DNA of 64,000 bases from an uncultured Eubacteriales bacterium (GTDB taxonomy: Bacteria > Bacillota > Clostridia > Lachnospirales > Lachnospiraceae), in NCBI GenBank assembly GCA_900318405.1, contig ONKP01000023.1, positions 1 through 64,000 on the forward strand, given 5' to 3'. Position numbers and translations under genes: made by a program. The notes beneath the pieces were generated by a model. The model worked only from the letters and a program-made list of their open reading frames with translations, was not told where the DNA came from and did not search any database. This document shows, piece by piece, positions 9,208 to 17,681 of the stretch (position 1 is its first letter; each line of letters starts with the position of its first letter).

Positions 9208-9365
9208 AAACTACGCCTCCGGCAATCCGGGGGATAGATAAATATCCTTCACGGCAGGAGGCCTCAGAAAAAACTGCGCCTCCGGCGGTCCGTGGGGCTG
9301 GAAGAACATCTTTCACGGCAGGAGGCCTCAGAAAAAACTGCGCCTCCGGCGAAGACCGGGGACGC
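9208..9365. repeat. 64-bp tandem repeat, about 2.5 copies, between aroF and tex
   Basis: A 40-bp block (9248-9287) recurs exactly at 9312-9351, 64 bases apart. Diverged flanks at 9208-9247 and 9352-9365 continue the pattern. Each unit holds GGAGGCCTC...GCGCCTCC, able to form a stem around an A6/T6 run. In the aroF-to-tex direction this could act as a series of weak terminators. There is no open frame of note. Confidence 0.75.
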
Positions 9366-9411
9366 ACATAATTATGATAGCAGATATACACAGATTGCAT
9401 TTTTCTGCGAA

Positions 9412-10449
9412 TTACAGTTCATCCGCAAGCTCGAGGATCAGCTTCTCGGTTTTCTCCCAGCCGAGGCACGGATCGGTGATGGACTGGCCGTAAACCATGT
9501 TGTCGCTGATCTTCTGGCATCCGTCGACGAGGTAGCTCTCGATCATGAGACCCTTGACGAGGCGGTGGATATCATCGGACACGCGCATGCTGTGAATGAC
9601 ATCTTCCGCAATGCGGATCTGCTCTATATATTTTTTCCCGGAGTTGGCATGGTTGCAGTCGACGATGACAGCCGGGTGTTTCAGGCCGCGCTCGAGATAC
9701 AGTTCATTCACTCTGCGGAGATCCTCGTAGTGATAATTGGGCATACTGTTGCCGAATTTGTCCACATAGCCGCGGAGAATGGCGTGCGCGTGCTCGTTGC
9801 CCGGCGTCTGGACCTCCCAGCCTCTGTACAGAAAATGCTGAGGCGCCTGTGCTGCGGTGATGGAGTTCATCATAACGGACAGGTCTCCGCCGGTCGGATT
9901 TTTCATGCCGGCAGGAATGCCGATGCCGCTCGCCACGATGCGGTGCAGCTGATCTTCAACCGAACGTGCGCCGATGGCCACGTAGGAGAGAAGGTCGGAC
10001 AGGTAGCGGTGGTTCGCAGGATAAAGCATTTCCTCTGCACAGGTGAAACCGGTCTGCTCGGCGACATCGGTGTGCATCTTGCGGATCGCGATGATGCCTG
10101 CCAGCATATCCTCGCCCTTCTCAGGGTCGGGCTGATGCAGCATGCCCTTGTAGCCGATGCCGACGGTACGCGGTTTGTTGGTGTAAACGCGGGGAATGAT
10201 GAAGATCTTGTCCTTCACCTGTTCCTGCACTTTTGCCAGGCGTGTCATATAATCGAGGACGGCCGGCTCGTTGTCGGCGGAGCAGGGGCCGATGAGCAGG
10301 ATGAACTTGCTGCTCTTCCCGTCAAAAATATCCGCGATCTCCTGATCTCTTTTTTCCTTGTTCTGTTTAACAGCCTCCGAGAGCGGATACTGTTTCTTGA
10401 TCTCCGCAGGGATCGGAAGCTTTCTGATGAAATTCATCTGCATTTCCAT
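9412..10449 (-). CDS. aroF: 3-deoxy-7-phosphoheptulonate synthase (DAHP synthase, type I)
   Basis: First step of the shikimate pathway: phosphoenolpyruvate plus erythrose 4-phosphate to DAHP. Motifs include LLIGPCSADNEPAVLDYM (PEP/phosphate site with the metal-binding Cys), PRVYTNKPRTVGIGYKGM, GARSVEDQLHRI and VDCNHANSGKK. These match the AroF/G/H class of about 350 aa. Three ATGs lie within 13 bases; the first (10449) is preferred because TGAGG lies about 9 bases upstream, giving 345 aa. Which aromatic amino acid inhibits it cannot be read reliably here. It is transcribed away from the MocR-type regulator at 10758. No T-box was recognised in the 308-bp divergent spacer. Confidence 0.95.
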   Translation of the reverse strand: MEMQMNFIRKLPIPAEIKKQYPLSEAVKQNKEKRDQEIADIFDGKSSKFILLIGPCSADNEPAVLDYMTRLAKVQEQVKDKIFIIPRVYTNKPRTVGIGYKGMLHQPDPEKGEDMLAGIIAIRKMHTDVAEQTGFTCAEEMLYPANHRYLSDLLSYVAIGARSVEDQLHRIVASGIGIPAGMKNPTGGDLSVMMNSITAAQAPQHFLYRGWEVQTPGNEHAHAILRGYVDKFGNSMPNYHYEDLRRVNELYLERGLKHPAVIVDCNHANSGKKYIEQIRIAEDVIHSMRVSDDIHRLVKGLMIESYLVDGCQKISDNMVYGQSITDPCLGWEKTEKLILELADEL

Positions 10450-10757
10450 GATGGTATACCTCACATGAACTGTCTTTATATGCGTTTCGGGCCGGTTATG
10501 GCATTGACTTTTATCATTGCACAAAGCGGTTGAATGTGCAAGGTGTCTCTGTACATCCTGCCGAGATCAATAACAGGCTGCCATAGGACGATATCGGGTA
10601 TGTGTCCGATTGCACTTTCGCTGAAATGAAGGAATGTGATATGCTTAATGCCGCGCCGGTCTGTATGCAGATGTGTAAAAACACCTGCATGGCATTTTAC
10701 CGGTGCACAGCGCACAGCGCACAGGAATGTCTGTAAAGGGTTCTGCCCGGAGGAATC
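10450..10757. other. Divergent intergenic region aroF / MocR-type regulator
   Basis: 308 bases without a supported gene. It must hold the promoters of aroF (minus) and the regulator gene (plus). A near-direct repeat GCACAGCGCACAGCGCACAG occurs near 10704-10723. I could not settle promoter hexamers. Confidence 0.5.
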
Positions 10758-11909
10758 ATGCGTTATACAGTTGATAAAAATAAAGCTGAGAGCGCCTACA
10801 TGCAGTTGTATGAGCAGATGCGCGAGGACATCACGGGAGGCCTGTATCCCTACGGTTCAAGAATGCCTTCCAAGCGAACGGTGGCGCAGGAGACGGGCGT
10901 CAGTGTGATCACGGTGGAACACACCTATGCGATTCTGAGCGACGAGGGTTACATTGAGCCGCGCGAGCGCAGCGGTTTCTACGTGATCTACCGCGATGCG
11001 GATTTTTTCGGTTCGGCGGGTGCGTCGGCTTCCGTGGCTTCGTCATCGGGAAATAAAATGGCGGGGGACAGATGGAAGGCTCCGCAGAATCTGACCCGCG
11101 GCAGGAGCCGGACGGATGAGCAGATGCCCTACGGCGTGATGGCGCGGACGATGCGCCGTGTGCTGTCTTTCCGCGGAGAGAAGGTGCTGGAAAGATCACC
11201 GTCAGGCGGCCTTCCCGGCCTTCGCAGTGCGATTGCCGCCTATCTGGGCCGCGCAAGGGGTATCCGCGTGCTTCCGGAGCAGATTATTATCGGCTCGGGT
11301 TCCGAGTATCTCTACAGCCTGATCGTTCAGGTGCTCGGGCGCGACAGGATTTTTGCACTGGAGGATCCTTCCTATGAGAAAATCCGTCGGATGTATGAGG
11401 TAAACGGTGTTCACTGTGAGATGCTGAAGATGGGCCCGGAAGGGATCCTGAGCAGCGAGCTGAAACGGTCGAAAGCCTCGGTACTGCATGTAACGCCGTA
11501 CAACAGCTATCCGAGCGGCGTGACGGCAGCGGCTTCCAAACGCCGGGAATATATCAACTGGGCCACCTCGCGCGGCGGAACGATCATTGAGGATGATTTT
11601 GATTCGGAATTCACGGTCTCGTCGAAGCCGGAGGATACGCTTTTTTCCCTGGAACCCGAGCAGACCGTCATCTACATGAATACCTTTACGCAGACGATCG
11701 GCCCGTCCGTCCGGATCGGCTATATGATCCTGCCGCTCCGGATAACAGAGGTGTTCCGTGAAAAAGTCGGCTTTTATTCCAGCACAGTGCCGACGTTTGA
11801 GCAGTATGTGCTGACGGAGCTGATCGAGAGCGGCGAATTTGAGAGGCACATCAACCGAGTCCGCCGGAACCGGAGAAGATGGGAGCATAATGGCAGGGAA
11901 GAAAAATAA
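10758..11909 (+). CDS. MocR/GntR-type regulator lacking the PLP lysine and C-terminus (degenerate)
   Basis: The N-terminal winged helix of the GntR family (SRMPSKRTVAQETGVSVITV, about residues 34-53) is joined to an aminotransferase-like domain (PSGGLPGLRSAIAAYLGRAR, GSGSEYLYSLI, IIEDDFDSEF). MocR-type regulators bind PLP through a lysine in a T/S-F-S-K-S/T motif. Here the matching stretch reads NTFTQTIGPSVRIGYMILP, with CAG (Gln) in place of Lys. The protein stops after ERHINRVRRNRRRW, about 80-90 residues before the usual end, in sequence that overlaps the next gene by 20 bases. DNA binding may persist, but PLP sensing should be lost. A strong CCCGGAGGAATC precedes the ATG. It could be a decaying pseudogene or a PLP-independent regulator. 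Confidence 0.85.
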   Translation: MRYTVDKNKAESAYMQLYEQMREDITGGLYPYGSRMPSKRTVAQETGVSVITVEHTYAILSDEGYIEPRERSGFYVIYRDADFFGSAGASASVASSSGNKMAGDRWKAPQNLTRGRSRTDEQMPYGVMARTMRRVLSFRGEKVLERSPSGGLPGLRSAIAAYLGRARGIRVLPEQIIIGSGSEYLYSLIVQVLGRDRIFALEDPSYEKIRRMYEVNGVHCEMLKMGPEGILSSELKRSKASVLHVTPYNSYPSGVTAAASKRREYINWATSRGGTIIEDDFDSEFTVSSKPEDTLFSLEPEQTVIYMNTFTQTIGPSVRIGYMILPLRITEVFREKVGFYSSTVPTFEQYVLTELIESGEFERHINRVRRNRRRWEHNGREEK

Positions 11910-13548
11910 AGAATGGATCGCGGAGCAGATCATGGGTGTGACGCGCGACCGGCTGCTCGAGGAGCTTCCTTATATGAACCGCGCACTGATGCGGATGCCG
12001 GTCACGTTCTACGGAGAGAAATCCATTCAATCCGGGACGAAATCACCGAAGTTTTCTGAGATGCCGGCCTCGTTCTGCGGAGAGGAATTGACTGCCGCCG
12101 GGAGAGCTGAGAATGAAATTACAGTTGAAGAATCCCGTACGCAGGAAAGAGAAAATACGGCAGGTTCAGAGAATGCAGGTGATGATCCGATAAAGAAACT
12201 GCCGCCGGGCATCGGTACAGATGGGCGGCTGGTGTATGCTGACATCGATGAGGTGATCTGCGCATACAGAGAGAACCGGATCCGCCTGTCGCGGACGTAT
12301 CTTCATATGATTTTTCACTGCCTGTTTCAGCATCCGTTCCGCTGCCGTCGCATGGACAGACGGCGCTGGAATTTTGCAGCGGACGCAGCCGCGGAGGATG
12401 CGGTTCTCTCTCTTGGCATTGCGGCACTCCAGATGGAGGATGACTGGCAGCTGAAGGCGAAGCTTGACCTGATGAAGCAGGCCGTGGGTGAACCGTTTAC
12501 GGCAGAACGCATCTATCACTATCTGAGGACACATTCTGAGCCGTTCGATGTCGAGCATGCGGCGCAGAATACATCAAGGCAGGCTGATCGGACACAGAGC
12601 GGCCGGACCCAGAGCGACCGGACCCAGAGCGACCGGATACAGAGCGACCGGACCCGGGGAGAGGATGATTTTCCAGATGCCTGGGCGGAGGACGCATCGA
12701 TTTTTCACCGGGATATCCATGAACCATGGCTGTTCATCAATGATACGATGCCGGAGGAGGTTATCCGCAGAGGCGGTGAGGAGACGGGCGGCAAATGGCG
12801 CTCGATCAGCCAGGGCGTCCAGCACGATATGGAGATGCATGAAAAAAATCAGGCGCTGGAGCCCGGCAGCCTTACGAAGATCTTCCATCTGCAGTATCGG
12901 AAGGAAAGTACCTATACGGAGTTTCTGAAACGATTTGCGAAGCTCACCGAGGATATGCACATCAGCAGCGACGAGTTCGATTATATCTACTATATGTACG
13001 GCCTGCAGCTCTATGGCAATGTCCCGCTGATCGAGCCGCTGGAATACAGGGAGACGGATCGTATCCGTGACTTTGTCATAGCCATCGATACGTCGGGATC
13101 CTGTCAGGACCATGTGGTGCAGGGATTCCTGCAGAAAACCTGGGATGTCATGAAGAATTCGGGTATTTTTACCGGGGATCTGAATCTGCACATCATACAG
13201 GCGGATGCACAGGTGCAGCGCGATGACGTGATCCGGTCACAGGAGGATTTTGATCTCTATATGAAGGATGTGGAGATCAAAGGCTCCGGTGGTACGGATT
13301 TCCGTCCTGTTTTTCAGCATGTGGATGAGCTGCAGAGAAGCGGACAGTTTACGCATCTGCAGGGTCTCATCTATTTCACGGACGGTTACGGACTTTTTCC
13401 GCAGGAACGTCCGGAATATCCGACGGCGTTTGTTTTTATCCGGGACCAGTGGGAGATACCGAAGGTGCCGGCATGGGCCTATCAGATTGTACTGAATGAC
13501 ACACAGTTCGCCGGCGAAGAGAAACGCGGCGGACGCATACATCTGTAA
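11890..13548 (+). CDS. VWA-like domain protein (partner of MoxR AAA ATPase)
   Basis: 552 aa from ATG at 11890 (GGGAGCATA upstream); a longer in-frame start at 11839 lacks a ribosome binding site. The C-terminal half (about residues 395-545) is a von Willebrand factor A fold with the metal-ion site IAIDTSGSCQDH, followed by GSGGTDFRPVF and IYFTDGYG. The N-terminal part is helical, with a variable acidic segment (about 40-95) and a repeat segment (about 233-258). VWA proteins encoded beside MoxR ATPases act as assembly or activation factors for metal enzymes or membrane complexes; the client is unknown. The MoxR-type gene follows 82 bases later. The start lies inside the upstream regulator gene. 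Confidence 0.85.
   Translation: MAGKKNKEWIAEQIMGVTRDRLLEELPYMNRALMRMPVTFYGEKSIQSGTKSPKFSEMPASFCGEELTAAGRAENEITVEESRTQERENTAGSENAGDDPIKKLPPGIGTDGRLVYADIDEVICAYRENRIRLSRTYLHMIFHCLFQHPFRCRRMDRRRWNFAADAAAEDAVLSLGIAALQMEDDWQLKAKLDLMKQAVGEPFTAERIYHYLRTHSEPFDVEHAAQNTSRQADRTQSGRTQSDRTQSDRIQSDRTRGEDDFPDAWAEDASIFHRDIHEPWLFINDTMPEEVIRRGGEETGGKWRSISQGVQHDMEMHEKNQALEPGSLTKIFHLQYRKESTYTEFLKRFAKLTEDMHISSDEFDYIYYMYGLQLYGNVPLIEPLEYRETDRIRDFVIAIDTSGSCQDHVVQGFLQKTWDVMKNSGIFTGDLNLHIIQADAQVQRDDVIRSQEDFDLYMKDVEIKGSGGTDFRPVFQHVDELQRSGQFTHLQGLIYFTDGYGLFPQERPEYPTAFVFIRDQWEIPKVPAWAYQIVLNDTQFAGEEKRGGRIHL
12589..12663 (+). repeat. 15-bp in-frame tandem repeat inside the VWA gene
   Basis: About five 15-bp units (CGGACCCAGAGCGAC consensus) at 12589, 12604, 12619, 12634 and a diverged one at 12649 encode RTQSG-RTQSD-RTQSD-RIQSD-RTRGE. 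The repeat is in frame and therefore can expand or contract without a frameshift. Confidence 0.85.
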
Positions 13549-13630
13549 GCAGTGATTGTTGATCGCAGAAAAAACAGAGGCAGAAGCGGAAGGCAGAGCT
13601 GCCATGTAAATAAATGAAAGGATTTCACGC

Positions 13631-15157
13631 ATGAATATACAGCAGGCAAAGGAACAGATCCGTCGCACGGTCGAGATCTACCTCATGAAAGATGGTGCGG
13701 GGTGCTACCGCATTCCGATCGAACGGCAGCGGCCGGTCTTTCTCATCGGCGCGCCGGGCATCGGCAAGACGGCGATCATGGCACAGATCGCGCGGGAGAT
13801 GAACATTGGCCTCGTCTCGTATTCCATGACGCATCATACGAGGCAGAGTGCGCTCGGGCTTCCCTTTATCACGAAAAAAAAATACGGCAGCGAGACGTAT
13901 GATGTATCGGAATACACCATGAGTGAGATCATCGCTTCCGTGTACGAGTGCATCGAGCAAAGCGGCCGGAAGGAAGGCATTCTTTTTCTCGATGAGATCA
14001 ACTGTGTGTCGGAGACGCTGGGACCTTCCATGCTGCAGTTCCTGCAGTATAAGACCTTCGGCCGACACCGGGTGCCGGACGGCTGGGTGGTCGTGACCGC
14101 CGGCAATCCGCCGGAATACAACCGCTCCGTGCATGACTTCGACATTGCGACGCTGGACCGTCTCAAGGTCATCAACGCGGAGCCGGACTATGACACCTGG
14201 AAAAAATATGCCGCTGCGGCAGGCGTTCACCGCGCGATCCGCACCTATCTGGATCTCAAGCCAGAGGATTTTTACGGCGTAGAGACGACGCTGGAGGGCA
14301 GAAATTACGTGACGGCCCGCGGCTGGGAAGACCTGTCCGATGCCATGTATCTCTACGAAGAAAAAGGCTTCCCGGTCGACGAGACACTGATCAGCCAGTA
14401 TATCTGCAACAGCAGAATATCCGCCGGATTCGCTTCTTTTTACCGCCTGTTTCGGAAATACAGGAACGACTACCGCGTGGCGGAGATCGTGCGGAGCTGG
14501 GGAGAAGAAGGCGGACCGGATAAGTCTGCGTCGAAGCAGATCCTCGCCAGAGCGAAAAAGGCACCGTTCGATGAACGCGTTACCCTGATGGGTCTTCTCA
14601 CGGAAAGCGTTCTGCCGGAGATCCGGCATGAGGTGGTCGAGGAGAACTGCCTGATGGCGCTTCATGAGCGCCTTGTCGGCATGAAAGACAGCCTGACCGG
14701 TGCAGATGCAAAGGACGCGATCCGTATCCTGATGACGGATACGGCTGAACTGAAGCGGAATATCGCGATGGCGGAAGCATCCGGCGGTATTTCGGAAGAG
14801 AAGAAGACGATACTGCTGTACCCGGTGCACTTCGAGGACCTCTGCGTCAATGCCATCCGCGAAAACGGGACGGAAGACTGCTTTGATACGATCCGTAATC
14901 TCTACAGTGAGCGCGTAAAAGCCATGCAGGCAGATGCCGCACGGATCAGCCGGGAGATCAGCCATGTGCTGCGCTTTACAGATCAGGCATTCGGTGCAGG
15001 CAGCGAGATGCTGCTGATCGTCACGGAATTTACCGTCAATACCTGGAGCTCCGAATTCCTGAACCGCCACGAAAACGAAGACTACTATCGATATAATAAG
15101 CAGTTTCTGCTGTCCGAGCGCGAGGCGGGGATCGCGGATGCCATGCGCGAAGACTAA
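13631..15157 (+). CDS. MoxR-type AAA+ ATPase
   Basis: 508 aa. Walker A is FLIGAPGIGKTAIMAQI (about residues 36-52), Walker B is GILFLDEINC (about 116-125), and sensor 1 is VVVTAGNPPEYNRS. The MoxR group acts as a chaperone-like motor with VWA partners, as the VWA gene just upstream indicates. The C-terminal 250 residues are helical and not typical of short MoxR proteins (about 320 aa). They may be a substrate or partner-binding domain. GAAAGGATTTCACGC precedes the ATG. A 9-bp hairpin (CACATGGAG/CTCCATGTG, 15189-15215 region) lies downstream but has no U-run. Confidence 0.88.
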   Translation: MNIQQAKEQIRRTVEIYLMKDGAGCYRIPIERQRPVFLIGAPGIGKTAIMAQIAREMNIGLVSYSMTHHTRQSALGLPFITKKKYGSETYDVSEYTMSEIIASVYECIEQSGRKEGILFLDEINCVSETLGPSMLQFLQYKTFGRHRVPDGWVVVTAGNPPEYNRSVHDFDIATLDRLKVINAEPDYDTWKKYAAAAGVHRAIRTYLDLKPEDFYGVETTLEGRNYVTARGWEDLSDAMYLYEEKGFPVDETLISQYICNSRISAGFASFYRLFRKYRNDYRVAEIVRSWGEEGGPDKSASKQILARAKKAPFDERVTLMGLLTESVLPEIRHEVVEENCLMALHERLVGMKDSLTGADAKDAIRILMTDTAELKRNIAMAEASGGISEEKKTILLYPVHFEDLCVNAIRENGTEDCFDTIRNLYSERVKAMQADAARISREISHVLRFTDQAFGAGSEMLLIVTEFTVNTWSSEFLNRHENEDYYRYNKQFLLSEREAGIADAMRED

Positions 15158-15277
15158 GCGTTGAGTTTCCTCGTTGTCCGCCACTGTCACACATGGAGAC
15201 TTCCAGCCTCCATGTGCTCCGTGGCTCTGACAGCGTCTGAACTGTAATGACTAAGTGACAGTACGGAGAATCTTGTG

Positions 15278-15305
15278 TTGTCTCAGGTTAAAAATTGTGT
15301 ATAAT
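15278..15305 (+). promoter_or_regulatory. Candidate sigma-A promoter upstream of the 15436 gene
   Basis: TTGTCT (15278-15283), 16-bp spacer, TATAAT (15300-15305). The -10 is perfect, the -35 fair. It would give a leader of about 120 bases for the hypothetical gene at 15436. Confidence 0.55.
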
Positions 15306-15435
15306 TATGCTGTAACCGCCCATTTTCTGAAACCAGCTGCCGGTACACGTGAAAAACCCCTGACGGGGCATGGAATACCGACAGCATCGCTTCCGGAAAA
15401 CAGCGGCTGCAGAAAGAAAAGCAGGATGTATTGAA

Positions 15436-15957
15436 ATGGAATTAAGGGATTATCTGACGGAACCGGAAAAAAGGGGGTTTGCAGACCTCTGGCAGAATGT
15501 GAAGACAGACAGGCTTACCATTTGCAGAACCGGAGCCGTCATTATTTTTCCCGTGGAAAATCCCTCGCTTACCGGACGCCTGATGGACGGATTCGGGCAG
15601 AATGGAAAAGCATACGACTATCACGCCTATGACCGTTCGCTCGACAGCACCTGGCTGGATGCACGGAGGATCGGCATGATCCTGATGCGGCTGAAATTTC
15701 CGGTAGATCTGTCGTTTGCGAGGGAGCAGCAGCTGCGGTTCCGGATCTCTTCACAGCTGGAGAAGGTTCTGCGGCGTATCGCGGCAGGTGACAGCACGGA
15801 AGATCTGGAGCTTCTCTGCGAGATGGGATTTATCACAGATGAGAACGGCGAGGCGTGTGTGCGTATTGTCAGAGATACGGGCAAGCGGGAAATGATGGTC
15901 CGCCTCATGAACTGGAAACACGCCGAATTGCATGCCGCATTTGATTTTTCGCTTTGA
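15436..15957 (+). CDS. Hypothetical cytosolic protein
   Basis: 173 aa from ATG at 15436 (GCAGGA nine bases upstream); an upstream in-frame ATG at 15370 is less well supported. I do not recognise the family. It begins MELRDYLTEPEKRGFADLW. It has no signal peptide or transmembrane segment and is rich in Arg, Leu and Asp. The middle (DRSLDSTWLDARRIGMILMR) and the C-terminal half appear alpha-helical. It ends just before the purine permease leader, and both read the same way. A role with that permease is possible but unsupported. Confidence 0.6.
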   Translation: MELRDYLTEPEKRGFADLWQNVKTDRLTICRTGAVIIFPVENPSLTGRLMDGFGQNGKAYDYHAYDRSLDSTWLDARRIGMILMRLKFPVDLSFAREQQLRFRISSQLEKVLRRIAAGDSTEDLELLCEMGFITDENGEACVRIVRDTGKREMMVRLMNWKHAELHAAFDFSL

Positions 15958-16026
15958 TTTTTAAGGAGGCTTGCCTGTGCATAGCGCACGGGACTTCCTT
16001 GAAAATAAAAATTTCCAAAAGGAGGG

Positions 16027-16043
16027 GCCGGTTAACAACCGGC
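16027..16043 (+). promoter_or_regulatory. Short leader hairpin before the purine permease start
   Basis: GCCGGTT-AAC-AACCGGC is a 7-bp perfect stem with a 3-base loop, between the strong AAAGGAGGGG (16018-16027) and the ATG at 16053. It may fold to bring that Shine-Dalgarno sequence closer to the start, or may mask a second AAAAGGAG next to the ATG. Confidence 0.4.
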
Positions 16044-16052
16044 GAAAAGGAG

Positions 16053-17417
16053 ATGGAGAAAATTTTCAAACTCAAGGAGCACGGCACCACCGTGCGGACG
16101 GAGGTCGTCGCAGGTCTCACCACATTCCTGACCATGGCCTACATCCTTGCTGTCAATCCGAATATCCTCGGTACGGTCATGGACCGCAGCGGCGTATTCG
16201 TGGCGACGGCGATCGCTTCTGCCATCGCGACGTTCATCATGGGCTTCTGGGCTAACTACCCGATCGCACTCTCTGCGGGACTTGGTCTGAATGCGTACTT
16301 CGCGTACACCGTATGTCTGGGTGAGCTCGGCGGTGCTGACAATGCTTTCCAGATCGCGCTGACAGCAGTTCTCGTCGAAGGCATCATCTTCATTATTCTT
16401 TCTATTTTCAAGGTACGTGAGCAGATCATCAATGGTATTCCGAGGAACCTGAAGAACGGCATCAGCGCAGGTATCGGCCTGTTCGTAGCGTTCATCGGTC
16501 TGCAGAATGCAAATATCATTGTCGCAAGTGATTCCACCATCGTCGGACTCGGCAACTTCGGTTCTCCGCAGGTTGCGCTCGCACTGATCGGCTTTCTGAT
16601 CATCCTGATTCTGGAACACTACCATGTAAAGGGTTCTGTTCTGATCGGTATCATCATCACATGGATCCTCGGCATGTTTGCAGAACTGGGCGGCTGGTAT
16701 GTGGTTGACGTGGAAAACGGCATCTACAGTGTATTCCCGGATTTCTCCTCCGGACTTCAGCTCGGCGGCATCGCCAATACGGCATTCAAGTTTGATTTTG
16801 CATGGGTTGGACAGCATTTCGTTCAGTTCGTTGCCATCTGCTTCAGCTTCCTGTATGTAGACCTCTTCGATACGGTCGGAACCGTTGTCGGCGTAGCTGA
16901 CAAGGCCGGACTTCTCGATGAGAACGGCAACCTTCCGCGTGTAGGACGTGTCCTGATGTCCGATGCTATCGGTACCTGCGTAGGTGCCTGCCTCGGTACT
17001 TCCACGATCACTTCCTTTGTTGAGTCCAGTGCCGGTGTTGCTGCCGGTGGACGTACCGGACTTACCGCTGTTGTGACAGGGTGCATGTTCCTTCTGTCTC
17101 TGGTTCTTTCCCCGATCTTCCTGGCCATCCCGAGCTTCGCTACCGCTCCGGCACTCATCTATGTCGGCATGCTGATGGTATCCTCTGTAAAGAAGATCGA
17201 ATTCGACGGTGATATAGCCGACACGGCAGCCGCCTATATGGCGATGCTTATGATGCCGCTGGCGTACTCGATAGCCACAGGTATCATGTTTGGTATCATG
17301 ACGTGGGTCATCATCAAGGTATTCGAGGGCAAGGCAAAGGATGTCAGCCCGGTTATGTGGGTTGTCTTTGTTCTGTTCTGCCTGAGAGTTGTGTCACTCG
17401 TCACCGGATTCCAATAA
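16053..17417 (+). CDS. Purine (adenine/guanine/hypoxanthine) permease, AzgA-like NCS2 family
   Basis: 454 aa integral membrane protein that imports purine bases by proton symport. Hallmarks are the N-terminal TEVVAGLTTFLTMAYILAVN, GLGLNAYFAYTVCL (about residues 75-88), and the late SDAIGTCVGACLGTSTITSF followed by ESSAGVAAGGRTGLTA, all typical of the AzgA branch. About twelve hydrophobic segments are seen. ATG at 16053 fits the family start; in-frame sequence upstream is not conserved-looking. A typical purine riboswitch was not recognised in the short leader. A terminator at 17516 closes the unit. Confidence 0.93.
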   Translation: MEKIFKLKEHGTTVRTEVVAGLTTFLTMAYILAVNPNILGTVMDRSGVFVATAIASAIATFIMGFWANYPIALSAGLGLNAYFAYTVCLGELGGADNAFQIALTAVLVEGIIFIILSIFKVREQIINGIPRNLKNGISAGIGLFVAFIGLQNANIIVASDSTIVGLGNFGSPQVALALIGFLIILILEHYHVKGSVLIGIIITWILGMFAELGGWYVVDVENGIYSVFPDFSSGLQLGGIANTAFKFDFAWVGQHFVQFVAICFSFLYVDLFDTVGTVVGVADKAGLLDENGNLPRVGRVLMSDAIGTCVGACLGTSTITSFVESSAGVAAGGRTGLTAVVTGCMFLLSLVLSPIFLAIPSFATAPALIYVGMLMVSSVKKIEFDGDIADTAAAYMAMLMMPLAYSIATGIMFGIMTWVIIKVFEGKAKDVSPVMWVVFVLFCLRVVSLVTGFQ

Positions 17418-17469
17418 AGCATAGAGGATGCAGCAACCATCAGCGTCTGCGGATGGCTGCGGGCTGAAG

Positions 17470-17483
17470 GCATCTGTATTTCC
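17470..17483. repeat. Family A repeat core, reverse orientation, partial
   Basis: GGCATCTGTATTTCC is the reverse complement of the family A start (ATACAGATGCC). Only this end is present. Confidence 0.4.
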
Positions 17484-17515
17484 GGATGTCCTGCCCGGTA
17501 TAATACAGAACACGG

Positions 17516-17550
17516 AACGCCCCGGAGCGTAATGCTTCGGGGCGTTCTTA
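17516..17550 (+). terminator. Rho-independent terminator after the purine permease gene
   Basis: AACGCCCCGGAGC, loop GTAAT, GCTTCGGGGCGTT and then CTTACTT. A 13-bp near-perfect stem (one G-T pair) with a weak U-run. Confidence 0.75.
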
Positions 17551-17556
17551 CTTAGT

Positions 17557-17600
17557 GCGCGAACAGAGAGCCACATCCGATCACGAAGTGATCGAGTGTG
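17557..17600. repeat. Dispersed intergenic repeat, family C, copy 1
   Basis: GCGCGAACAGAGAGCCACAT then CCGATCACGAAGTGATCG; the second half is a palindrome. Related segments begin at 28853, 49509 and 60465, all intergenic. Confidence 0.6.
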
Positions 17601-17681
17601 GCGAATGCCGCGATCATGAGATAAAGCCCGCGAAGCGTGCTTTCGCTCGTTTGCAGGGGGATACAGAACGGGGAGAATGAA

